Part shown: piece by piece, positions 1-9,805 of the stretch
How positions within the stretch are numbered: the first letter of the stretch is position 1
Layout of the letters: each line of letters starts with the position of its first letter
DNA from: Zeimonas sp044507525
GTDB taxonomy: Bacteria; Pseudomonadota; Gammaproteobacteria; Burkholderiales; Burkholderiaceae_E
Length of the DNA: 64,000 bases
Assembly: GCA_044507525.1 (NCBI GenBank)
Contig: JBIQJM010000006.1
Coordinates: forward strand, 17,700-81,699
Direction: 5' to 3'
Position numbers and translations under genes: made by a program
Notes under the pieces: model-generated
The model's database searches: none
Told to the model about the DNA's origin: nothing
Seen by the model: the letters and a program-made list of their open reading frames with translations, nothing else

Positions 1-2
1 AG

Positions 3-1538
<1,536 letters not shown>

Positions 1539-1555
1539 GCGCCGGGGGGCCGCGC

Positions 1556-4500
1556 ATGGAGCTTCCGCAAGACCGGGAATCGCTGCGCCTGCGGGGCGCG
1601 CCCGTCGAGGCGCCGACCGCGCCGGCCGCGCGGGTGGCACCGGTGCCGAAGCCGGCCGGTGCCTGGGAGGACGACGACCCGCTCTGGTATCGCGACGCGG
1701 TGATCTACCAGCTGCACGTCAAGGCCTTCTTCGACTCCAACGGCGACGGGATGGGTGACTTCGTCGGGCTCACGTCGAAGCTCGACTACATCCGCGACCT
1801 CGGCGTCAACACGATCTGGGTGATGCCGTTCTACCCGTCGCCGCTGCGCGACGACGGCTACGACGTCTCCGACTATCGGAACGTGCATCCGCAGTACGGC
1901 GTGCGCAACGACGTGCGCACGTTCATCCGCGAGGCGCATCGCCGGCGGCTTCGCGTGATCACCGAGCTCGTCGTCAACCACACTTCCGACCAGCATCGCT
2001 GGTTCCAGGCGGCGCGGCGCGCGCCGCCCGGTTCGTCGAAGCGCAACTTCTACGTCTGGAGCGACGATCCGAACCGCTATGCCGGCACGCGGATCATCTT
2101 CACCGACACCGAGTCCTCGAACTGGACCTGGGATCCAGTGGCGAACGCCTATTACTGGCACCGGTTCTTCAGTCACCAGCCCGACCTGAACTTCGACAAT
2201 CCGCTGGTGCTGAAGGCGGTGGTCCGCGTGATGCGTTTCTGGCTCGACATGGGCGTCGACGGCTTCCGGCTCGACGCGATTCCCTACCTGGTCGAGCGCG
2301 AGGGCACCAGCAACGAGAACCTGCGCGAGACGCACGAGGTGATCAAGCGCATTCGCGCGATGCTCGACGAGCGCCACGCGAACCGCCTGCTGCTCGCCGA
2401 GGCCAACCAGTGGCCCGAGGACGTGCGCGAGTACTTCGGCGACGGCGACGAATGCCACATGGCGTACCACTTCCCGCTGATGCCGCGCATGTACATGGGC
2501 ATCGCGCAGGAAGACCGCCATCCGATCGTCGAGATCATGCAGCAGACGCCGGACATCCCCGGCAACTGCCAGTGGGCGATCTTCCTGCGCAACCACGACG
2601 AGCTGACGCTCGAGATGGTGACGAACCGCGAGCGCGACTACATGTATCGCACCTACGCGATCGACCCGCGCGCCCGCATCAACCTCGGGATCCGCCGCCG
2701 CCTGGCGCCGCTGATGGAGAACGACATCGATCGCATCAAGCTGATGAACAGCCTGCTGCTGTCGATGCCGGGCTCGCCCATTCTCTACTACGGCGACGAG
2801 ATCGGGATGGGCGACAACATCTTCCTCGGCGATCGAGACGGCGTGCGCACGCCGATGCAATGGAGCCCCGACCGCAACGCCGGCTTCTCGCGCGCCGATC
2901 CGCAGCGGCTGTACCTGCCGCCGATCATGGATCCGGTCTACGGCTACGAGGCGGTCAACGTCGAGGCGCAGGCGCGCGACCCTTCGTCGCTGCTGAACTG
3001 GATGCGCCGGCTGCTCGCGGTGCGGCAGACGAGCCGCGCCTTCGGGCGCGGCCGGCTCGAGTTCCTGAAGCCGGGCAACCGCAAGATCCTCGCCTACCTG
3101 CGCGAGTACGAGTCGGGCGACGCGGACGAGGTGCTGTTGTGCGTGGCGAACCTGTCGCGCACGGCGCAGCCGGTCGAGCTGAGCCTGCCGCGCTTCCGCG
3201 GCTACGTGCCGGTCGAGATGATCGGCCGCACGCCCTTTCCGCCGATCGGCGAGCTGCCGTACCTGCTGACGCTGCCCGCGCACTCGTTCTACTGGTTCCG
3301 CCTGTCGCGCGAGGTCGAGGTGCCGCCGTGGCACGAGGAGCACATGGTCGGCGAGGACCTGCCGCTGCTCGTGCTCTTCGACGGATGGACGAGCCTGTTC
3401 CGCGACCGCGTCGTCCCGTGGCGCATCCGCATGGCGGAGAAGACGCGCGAGCAGCTCGAGCGCGAGGTGCTCGCGCGCTACGTGCCGCAGCAGCGCTGGT
3501 TCGCAGGCAAGGGGCAGCCGCTCGATTCGGTCGCGCTGCGCGACTGGGTCGTCGTCGAGCGGGCCGGACACAGCTGGCTGCTCGCGCTCGTCGACGCGAT
3601 CGCGGCGCCGCACGACGCTCCCGGGGCGACGGCGGCGACGACGGCGACGACGCGGACGCCACCGGCGCCCGCGTCGTACTTCCTGCCGATGAGCCTCGTC
3701 TGGGGCGACATCGACGAGCCGCCGGTGCGTGCGCTCGGACCGTCGATCCTCTCGAAGGTTCGACAGCAGGCGCAGGTCGGCGTGATCGCCGATTCGATCG
3801 TCGACGAGGCCTTCTGCCGCGAGCTGGTCCGCGCGATCGGCCGGCGCGAGCGCCTCGCGCTCGCGCACGGTTCGATCTCCTTCGAGCCCTCCGCGTCGTA
3901 CGCGCGCATCGTCGACGCCGACGTCGATTCGCTGGAGCTGCAGCGCGGCGAGGGACAGTCGAGCAACGCGGTCGCGCTGCTCGGCGAGAAGCTCTTCGTC
4001 AAGGCCTACCGGCGCCTGCAGAAGGGCGTCAATCCGGAAGTCGAGGTCGGACGCTACCTGACCGACGTCGCCGGCTTCGCGCATTGCGTCGGCGTGGCCG
4101 GCTGGGTCGAGTACCGCGATGCCGACGGCGAGCCGACGACGCTGGCGATCGTGCAGCAGTACGTGCCCAACCAGGGCGACGCGTGGAGCTGGACGGTCGC
4201 CTATCTCGAGCGTTTCCTCGACGAGCGGCAGTTCCTCGCCGAGGTCGACGCGACGGTCGGCGTGCACGGCGCCTTCCTCGATCGCGTCGCGACGCTCGGC
4301 ATGCGCATCGGCGAGCTGCATCGCGCGTTCGCGCTGCGCACCGGCGACGCGGCCTTCGACCCGTCGCCCGCCGACGAAGGGGACGTCCAGCACTGGGTCG
4401 ATCGCGTGCGCGACGAAGCGCTCGCGTCGATGACGATGCTCGAGGCACGGATGCAGGACCTGCCCGAGGACGCGAAGGCGCTCGCGACGGAGGTGCTCGC

Positions 4501-5011
4501 GCGTCGCGACGACGTCGTCGCCGCGGCGAGCCGCATGCCGGGGGCGGGCGGCTTCCTGCGCGCGCGCCACCACGGCGACCTGCACCTCGGGCAGGTGCTG
4601 CTGTCGAACGACGACTTCCTGATCATCGATTTCGAGGGCGAACCGTCGCGCCCGATCGTCGAGCGGCGCGAGCGGCACACGCCGCTGCGCGACGTCGCCG
4701 GAATGCTGCGTTCGTTCGACTACGCCCGCCAGGTCGTGCTGCGCGACGTGCTGCACGGGCCGGAGGACGCGCAGGCGGTCTCCGAGGCGGCGGTGCGCTG
4801 GCTCGCGCAGGCGCGCGAGGCCTTTCTCGCCGGCTACCTGCGCGCGGTCGACGGGGCGGCGCTGTTCCCCTCGCTCGACGCCGCGCTGGCGCTGATCCGC
4901 CTGCTCGAGTTCGAGAAGGTGCTCTACGAGCTGCGCTACGAACTGCAGAACCGGCCCGGCTGGGTCGCCATCCCGCTGCAGGGAATCGTCGATTCGCTGC
5001 GGCGAGACTGA
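1556..5011 (+). CDS. treS: Trehalose synthase / maltokinase fusion (TreS-Pep2)
   Basis: A 1151-residue bifunctional protein. Residues about 40-600 are a GH13 trehalose synthase (maltose to trehalose isomerase): YQLHVKAFFDSNGDGMGDF, nucleophile D240 in GFRLDAIPYL, acid/base E282 in LLLAEANQWPEDV, and FLRNHDELTLEM. From about residue 626 it is a maltokinase, with the N-terminal cap motif RYVPQQRWFAGKG and the kinase motif HHGDLHLGQVLL followed by FLIIDFEGEPSRP. The pair turns trehalose into maltose and then maltose-1-phosphate, the substrate of GlgE just upstream. The ATG at 1556 is chosen because it follows a G-rich stretch directly after the glgE stop; the frame also stays open further upstream inside glgE. 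A Thr/Ala-rich low-complexity insert lies in the kinase half (see the repeat at 3626). TreS-maltokinase fusions are known in other bacteria. Confidence 0.95.
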   Translation: MELPQDRESLRLRGAPVEAPTAPAARVAPVPKPAGAWEDDDPLWYRDAVIYQLHVKAFFDSNGDGMGDFVGLTSKLDYIRDLGVNTIWVMPFYPSPLRDDGYDVSDYRNVHPQYGVRNDVRTFIREAHRRRLRVITELVVNHTSDQHRWFQAARRAPPGSSKRNFYVWSDDPNRYAGTRIIFTDTESSNWTWDPVANAYYWHRFFSHQPDLNFDNPLVLKAVVRVMRFWLDMGVDGFRLDAIPYLVEREGTSNENLRETHEVIKRIRAMLDERHANRLLLAEANQWPEDVREYFGDGDECHMAYHFPLMPRMYMGIAQEDRHPIVEIMQQTPDIPGNCQWAIFLRNHDELTLEMVTNRERDYMYRTYAIDPRARINLGIRRRLAPLMENDIDRIKLMNSLLLSMPGSPILYYGDEIGMGDNIFLGDRDGVRTPMQWSPDRNAGFSRADPQRLYLPPIMDPVYGYEAVNVEAQARDPSSLLNWMRRLLAVRQTSRAFGRGRLEFLKPGNRKILAYLREYESGDADEVLLCVANLSRTAQPVELSLPRFRGYVPVEMIGRTPFPPIGELPYLLTLPAHSFYWFRLSREVEVPPWHEEHMVGEDLPLLVLFDGWTSLFRDRVVPWRIRMAEKTREQLEREVLARYVPQQRWFAGKGQPLDSVALRDWVVVERAGHSWLLALVDAIAAPHDAPGATAATTATTRTPPAPASYFLPMSLVWGDIDEPPVRALGPSILSKVRQQAQVGVIADSIVDEAFCRELVRAIGRRERLALAHGSISFEPSASYARIVDADVDSLELQRGEGQSSNAVALLGEKLFVKAYRRLQKGVNPEVEVGRYLTDVAGFAHCVGVAGWVEYRDADGEPTTLAIVQQYVPNQGDAWSWTVAYLERFLDERQFLAEVDATVGVHGAFLDRVATLGMRIGELHRAFALRTGDAAFDPSPADEGDVQHWVDRVRDEALASMTMLEARMQDLPEDAKALATEVLARRDDVVAAASRMPGAGGFLRARHHGDLHLGQVLLSNDDFLIIDFEGEPSRPIVERRERHTPLRDVAGMLRSFDYARQVVLRDVLHGPEDAQAVSEAAVRWLAQAREAFLAGYLRAVDGAALFPSLDAALALIRLLEFEKVLYELRYELQNRPGWVAIPLQGIVDSLRRD
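3626..3655 (+). repeat. GCGAC/GACGGC microrepeat inside the maltokinase domain
   Basis: A run of imperfect GCGAC and GACGGC units encodes an Ala/Thr-rich stretch (ATAATTATT) between two structured parts of the maltokinase region. It keeps the reading frame. It probably marks a disordered surface loop that can change length by replication slippage. Confidence 0.5.
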
Positions 5012-5025
5012 ACGGGGAGACGAGC

Positions 5026-5712
5026 ATGCAGGGCGTTGACATGGTGTTCGAGCCGCTGCGCATCTGGATCGCGCAGGCGAGTGCCTGGTTGCCGCGGCTG
5101 CTGCTGGCGCTGGTCGTCCTGCTGGTCGGCTGGCTGATCGCGAAGGCCGCCCGCTTCGCCGTGGTCAGGGCGCTGCGCGCGGTGAACTTCCAGGTCGTGA
5201 CCGAGCGCGCCGGCATCGACGGTTTCCTCGCGCAGGGCGGCGCCTCCGAGGGGGCGATCGGACTGTTCGGCACGCTCGCCTGGTGGCTGGTCATGCTAGG
5301 CGCGGCGGTCGTCGCATCGAACACGCTCGGGCTCGACTACGTCAGCGGCCTGCTGACGAGCGTGATCCTGTTCGTGCCGAAGCTGCTGGTCGCGCTCGTC
5401 ATCGTGGTGTTCGGCGCCTACTTCGCGCGTTTCGTCGGCAACGCGGTGATCGGTCACTGGAGCGAGCTCGGCGTCGGCGACGCGACGCTGCTCGGGCACC
5501 TCGCGCGCACCGCCGTGCTCGTGTTCGTCGCGCTGATCGCGCTCGACCAGCTCGAGATCGGCGGCAACATCGTCCGGCAGAGCTTCCTCGTCGTTCTCGG
5601 CGGCTTCGTGCTCGCACTGGCGCTCGCCTTCGGGCTCGGCGCGCGCGAGCGCGCGGCGCTGCTGATCGAACGATGGTGGCCGCGCCGCGGCGACGACCGC
5701 GAACTGCCATGA
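5026..5712 (+). CDS. Small polytopic membrane protein with MscS-like TM helices
   Basis: A 228-residue membrane protein. I read about five hydrophobic helices, near residues 22-45, 78-98, 112-133, 155-173 and 183-207. The first helix (LLLALVVLLVGWLIAKAA) and the repeated Gly/Ala-rich helices resemble the 'conserved TM helix' family found in front of MscS-type channels. No MscS beta domain follows, so it is either a stand-alone channel/scaffold or a half-size member. The start at 5026 has a good ribosome site (GGGGAGA, 8-9 nt upstream). It lies 14 nt after treS, and its stop overlaps the glgX start by 4 nt (ATGA), so it is translated as part of the trehalose operon. A role in sensing membrane tension or releasing solute is inference from context only. 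Confidence 0.85.
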   Translation: MQGVDMVFEPLRIWIAQASAWLPRLLLALVVLLVGWLIAKAARFAVVRALRAVNFQVVTERAGIDGFLAQGGASEGAIGLFGTLAWWLVMLGAAVVASNTLGLDYVSGLLTSVILFVPKLLVALVIVVFGAYFARFVGNAVIGHWSELGVGDATLLGHLARTAVLVFVALIALDQLEIGGNIVRQSFLVVLGGFVLALALAFGLGARERAALLIERWWPRRGDDRELP

Positions 5713-7895
5713 AGTCGATCGGCCGCGCGCCTGCCGTCTGGCCGGGGGTGCCCTATCCGCACGGCGCGACCTGGAACGGCGAAGGGGTGAACTTCGCGAT
5801 CTTCTCGGAGGGCGCCGAGCGCGTCGAGCTGTGCCTGTTCGACGCGGCCGGGCACCGCGAGACGCGCCGCATCGAGATGCGCGAGCGCACCGACAACGTC
5901 TGGCACTGCTACCTGCCGCAGGCGCGCCCCGGCCTGCTGTACGGCTACCGGCTGCACGGCCCGTATCGCCCGGAGGAGGGGCTGCGCTTCAATCCGCACA
6001 AGCTGCTGCTCGATCCGTACGCGAAGGCGATCGCGGGCACCGTGCGCTGGCACGACGCGCTTTTCGGCTACACGGTCGGCAGCCGACGCGAGGACCTGTC
6101 CTTCGACCGGCGCGACAGCGCGCCCTTCATGCCCCGGGGGCGCGTGATGGAGACCGCGTTCTCGTGGGGCGACGACCGCGGCCCGCGGGTGCCGTGGAAC
6201 GAAACGGTGGTCTACGAACTGAACGTGCGCGGCTTCACGCTGCTGCATCCGCTGCTTCCCGAGGCGCTGCGCGGAACCTATGCCGGGCTCGCGCATCCGT
6301 CGGTCGTCGACTACCTGCAGCGGCTCGGCGTCACCACCGTCGAGCTGATGCCGGTACATGCGTTCATCGACGACCGGCGGCTGGTCGGCATGGGGCTGCG
6401 CAACTACTGGGGCTACAACACGCTGAGCTATTTCGCGCCCGAGGCGCGCTACAGCGCGTCGGGGCGGATCCAGGAATTCAAGACGATGGTCAAGGCGCTG
6501 CACTCGGCCGGCATCGAGGTCGTCATCGACGTCGTCTACAACCACACCTGCGAGGGCAATCATCTCGGGCCGACGCTGAGCCTGCGCGGGGTCGACAACG
6601 CCACCTACTACCGGCTCGACCCGTCCGAGCCGCGCTACTACACCGACTACACCGGCTGCGGCAACACGGTGAACCTGCCGAACCCGCAGGCGCTGCAGCT
6701 CGTGATGGACTCGCTGCGCTACTGGGTCGAGGACATGCACGTCGACGGCTTCCGCTTCGACCTGGCGCCGGCGCTCGCGCGCGAGGCCGGCGGCGTCGAG
6801 AGCTGGAGCAGTTTCTTCGACGTCATTCGCCAGGACCCGGTGCTGAACCGCGTCAACCTGATCGCCGAGCCCTGGGACACGGGCATCGGCGGATACCAGG
6901 TCGGCAACTTCCCGGTCGGCTGGGCCGAGTGGAACGACCGCTATCGCGACGGCATGCGTTCGTACTGGAAGGGCGACGGCGGAGTGATCGGCGAGTTCGC
7001 GCGCCGGCTCACCGGATCGAGCGACCTGTACGGCCGCTCGGGGCGGCGCCCGCACGCGAGCATCAACTACGTCACTGCGCACGACGGCTTCACGCTGGCC
7101 GACCTCGTTTCGTACAACGAACGGCACAACGAGGCGAACGGGCAGGACGGCGCCGACGGACACGACCACAACCTGTCGTGGAACTGCGGCGTCGAGGGGC
7201 CGACCGACGATCCGGAGGTGCTCGCGCTGCGTGCGCGCCAGCAACGCAATTTCCTCGCGACGCTGCTGCTGTCGCACGGCGTGCCGATGCTGCTCGCCGG
7301 CGACGAGCTGGGGCGCACGCAACGCGGCAACAACAACGCCTATTGCCAGGACAACGAGATCTCCTGGCTCGACTGGGACGTCGGCGAGGACGGCGAGCGG
7401 CTGTTCGCGTTCACGCGGCGGTTGATCGCGCTGCGCCGGATGCATCCGGTGTTCCGCCGGCGCGATTTCTTCCAGGGTCGCCCGCTGCACGGCAGCGACC
7501 TGAAGGACGTGCTCTGGCTGCGCCCGGACGGCCACGAGATGAGCGGCGACGAATGGGAGCACACGCAGGCGCGCAGTCTCGCGGTCTACCTGTCGGGCGC
7601 CGGACTGCACGACGTCGACGCCCACGGCCGTCCGCTGCAGGACGACGACTTCCTGATGCTGTTCAACGCGCACCACGAGGCGATGCCCTTCGTCCTTCCG
7701 GTGCTCGACGGCGCGCCCTGGCGCCTGGTGCTCGACACCGCGACCTTCGACCGTCGCGATCCCGTGTTCGGCGACGCCGGCCGGGGCTCGCCGGCCGATC
7801 CCTTCCCGGTCGGCGAGACGACCGATGCCGGCGAGCGTCACGTGTTGCACGGGCGAGCGCTCGCGCTGCTCACGCGTCCGGCGGCCCAGCCATGA
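5709..7895 (+). CDS. glgX: Glycogen debranching enzyme GlgX (isoamylase type)
   Basis: A 728-residue GH13 debranching enzyme that hydrolyses alpha-1,6 branches of glycogen-like glucan and releases linear malto-oligosaccharides. An N-terminal CBM48-like domain (about residues 15-110, with VNFAIFSEGAERVELCLFD) precedes the catalytic barrel. Nucleophile D351 is in DGFRFDLAP, acid/base E387 is in LIAEPWDTG, and the third acid is in the AHDGFTLADLVSYN motif. The ATG overlaps the stop of the upstream membrane gene, and its own stop overlaps the treZ start, both as ATGA, which points to translational coupling. The products suit TreY and MalQ downstream. Confidence 0.96.
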   Translation: MKSIGRAPAVWPGVPYPHGATWNGEGVNFAIFSEGAERVELCLFDAAGHRETRRIEMRERTDNVWHCYLPQARPGLLYGYRLHGPYRPEEGLRFNPHKLLLDPYAKAIAGTVRWHDALFGYTVGSRREDLSFDRRDSAPFMPRGRVMETAFSWGDDRGPRVPWNETVVYELNVRGFTLLHPLLPEALRGTYAGLAHPSVVDYLQRLGVTTVELMPVHAFIDDRRLVGMGLRNYWGYNTLSYFAPEARYSASGRIQEFKTMVKALHSAGIEVVIDVVYNHTCEGNHLGPTLSLRGVDNATYYRLDPSEPRYYTDYTGCGNTVNLPNPQALQLVMDSLRYWVEDMHVDGFRFDLAPALAREAGGVESWSSFFDVIRQDPVLNRVNLIAEPWDTGIGGYQVGNFPVGWAEWNDRYRDGMRSYWKGDGGVIGEFARRLTGSSDLYGRSGRRPHASINYVTAHDGFTLADLVSYNERHNEANGQDGADGHDHNLSWNCGVEGPTDDPEVLALRARQQRNFLATLLLSHGVPMLLAGDELGRTQRGNNNAYCQDNEISWLDWDVGEDGERLFAFTRRLIALRRMHPVFRRRDFFQGRPLHGSDLKDVLWLRPDGHEMSGDEWEHTQARSLAVYLSGAGLHDVDAHGRPLQDDDFLMLFNAHHEAMPFVLPVLDGAPWRLVLDTATFDRRDPVFGDAGRGSPADPFPVGETTDAGERHVLHGRALALLTRPAAQP

Positions 7896-9805
7896 AACGC
7901 GTGCACGAGATGCCCTTCGGTGCGGCGTTGCGCGACGGCGGCGGCGCGCGATTCCGGTTGTGGGCCCCGGCCCGCGTAGAGGTGGGGCTCGAGCTGCTGC
8001 GCGCCCGTGGCGATGCGGCGGATGCGCCGCCGGCGTTCGAGCCGGTGGCCTGCGTGCCGATGCAGCGCGACGACCGGGGCTGGCACACGGCCGAGGTCGC
8101 CGATGCGCGTGCCGGGCTGTTCTATCGCTTCCGCGTCGACGAGGCGCTCGCGGTGCCCGATCCGGCGTCGCGCTGCAATCCCTTCGACGTGCACGGGCCG
8201 AGCGAGCTCGTCGACCCGCGGGCGCACGAGTGGCGCGACGACGGCTGGCGCGGGCGGCCCTGGCACGAGGCGGTCGTCTACGAGATGCACGTCGGCACCT
8301 TCACCGCGGAAGGAAGCTTCGACGCGGCACGGCGCCGCCTGGACGAGTTGGCGGCGCTCGGCGTGACCGCGGTCGAGCTGATGCCGGTCGCCGAGTTCCC
8401 CGGTACGCGCGGCTGGGGCTACGACGGCGTGCTGCCCTATGCGCCCGACGCCTCGTACGGCCGCCCCGAGGACCTGAAGCGTTTCGTCGAGCACGCGCAC
8501 GCGCTGCGCATGATGGTGCTGCTCGACGTCGTCTACAACCACTTCGGACCCGAAGGCAACTACCTGCACGCCTACGCACCGCAGTTCTTCGATGCGTCCC
8601 GCCACACCCCGTGGGGCGCGGCGATCGATTTCGACGGGCCGTCGAGCGCGCCGGTGCGTGCGTTCTTCGTGCACAACGCGCTGTACTGGATCGTCGAGTA
8701 CGGGTTCGACGGGCTGCGGCTCGATGCGGTGCATGCGATCGAGGACCGTTCCTCGCCCGGCATCGTGGAGGAGATCGCGCGTGCGCTGCGCGACGGGCCG
8801 GGGCGCGATCGCTTCGTGCACGTCGTGCTCGAGAACGATCGCAACGATGCCGACCGGCTGCGCCGCGCGAACGGCGAGGCGGTGATCGCCGACGCGCAGT
8901 GGAACGACGACCTGCATCATGCGCTGCACGTCGTGCTGACGGGCGAGACCGACGGCTACTACGCCGACTACGCGGATGCGCCGCTGCAGCGTCTCGGACG
9001 CGCGCTGGCCGAGGGCTTCGTCTACCAGGGCGAGCCGTCGGCCTTCCGCGGCGGCGAAGCGCGCGGGATGCCGAGCGCGCAGCTGCCGCCGTCGGCCTTC
9101 GTCGCCTACGTGCACACGCACGACCAGGTCGGCAATCGCGCGTTCGGCGAACGCCTCGATGCGATCGCCGATGCGCGCCGGATGCCCGCGGCGCTCGCCT
9201 GCGCGCTGCTCGGGGCGCAGGTGCCGATGCTGTTCATGGGCGACGAATACGCCGCGTCGACACCCTTCCTGTACTTCTGCGATTTCGGCCCCGAGCTCGC
9301 CGACGCGGTGCGCGACGGAAGGCGCGCGGAGTTCGGGCGCTTCGCGGCATTCCGCGACCCGGCGGCGCGCGAGGCGATTCCCGACCCGAACGCGCTGCAG
9401 ACCTTCACGGCGTCGAAGCTCGATCGCGACGAGCGCGCGTCGTCTCCGCATCGCGAGCGCCTCGCGCTCGTCGAACGGATGCTCGGCGTGCGGCGCGCCG
9501 TGGTCGATCGCCTCGCTTCGATCCGCAGCGGCGGTCGATGGGAGACGCAGGGGCGACGGCTGAGCGTGCGCTGGACGATCGGATCGGCCGCCGGCGGTGG
9601 CGGCGTCGGAGGGAATGCACGGCCTGCGCCCGCTCCGGCGACGCTGGTCCTGCACCTGAACTTCGGCGACGACGAAGCGCGGGTGCCGGTCGGCGCGTCC
9701 TTCGACGCGCTGTTCACGCACGCGGCGAGCCGTCGCGGCGGCGCCCGCACCTGGGCGCTCGCGCCCGGCGGCGTGCTCTACGGGCAGGATGCCGCCAGTG
9801 GCTGA
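7892..9805 (+). CDS. treZ: Malto-oligosyltrehalose trehalohydrolase (TreZ)
   Basis: A 637-residue GH13 enzyme that cleaves trehalose from the end of malto-oligosyltrehalose, the second step of the TreY-TreZ route. An N-terminal beta-sandwich (FRLWAPARVEVGLEL) is followed by the barrel. Nucleophile D278 is in DGLRLDAVHAIED and E314 is in VHVVLENDRND; YVHTHDQVGNRAFGER carries the third acid. The Asn/Asp-rich substitution around E314 and the TPFLYFCDF motif are typical of TreZ rather than of branching enzyme. It is coupled to glgX by ATGA and overlaps the downstream malQ-treY by 17 nt. Confidence 0.96.
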   Translation: MKRVHEMPFGAALRDGGGARFRLWAPARVEVGLELLRARGDAADAPPAFEPVACVPMQRDDRGWHTAEVADARAGLFYRFRVDEALAVPDPASRCNPFDVHGPSELVDPRAHEWRDDGWRGRPWHEAVVYEMHVGTFTAEGSFDAARRRLDELAALGVTAVELMPVAEFPGTRGWGYDGVLPYAPDASYGRPEDLKRFVEHAHALRMMVLLDVVYNHFGPEGNYLHAYAPQFFDASRHTPWGAAIDFDGPSSAPVRAFFVHNALYWIVEYGFDGLRLDAVHAIEDRSSPGIVEEIARALRDGPGRDRFVHVVLENDRNDADRLRRANGEAVIADAQWNDDLHHALHVVLTGETDGYYADYADAPLQRLGRALAEGFVYQGEPSAFRGGEARGMPSAQLPPSAFVAYVHTHDQVGNRAFGERLDAIADARRMPAALACALLGAQVPMLFMGDEYAASTPFLYFCDFGPELADAVRDGRRAEFGRFAAFRDPAAREAIPDPNALQTFTASKLDRDERASSPHRERLALVERMLGVRRAVVDRLASIRSGGRWETQGRRLSVRWTIGSAAGGGGVGGNARPAPAPATLVLHLNFGDDEARVPVGASFDALFTHAASRRGGARTWALAPGGVLYGQDAASG

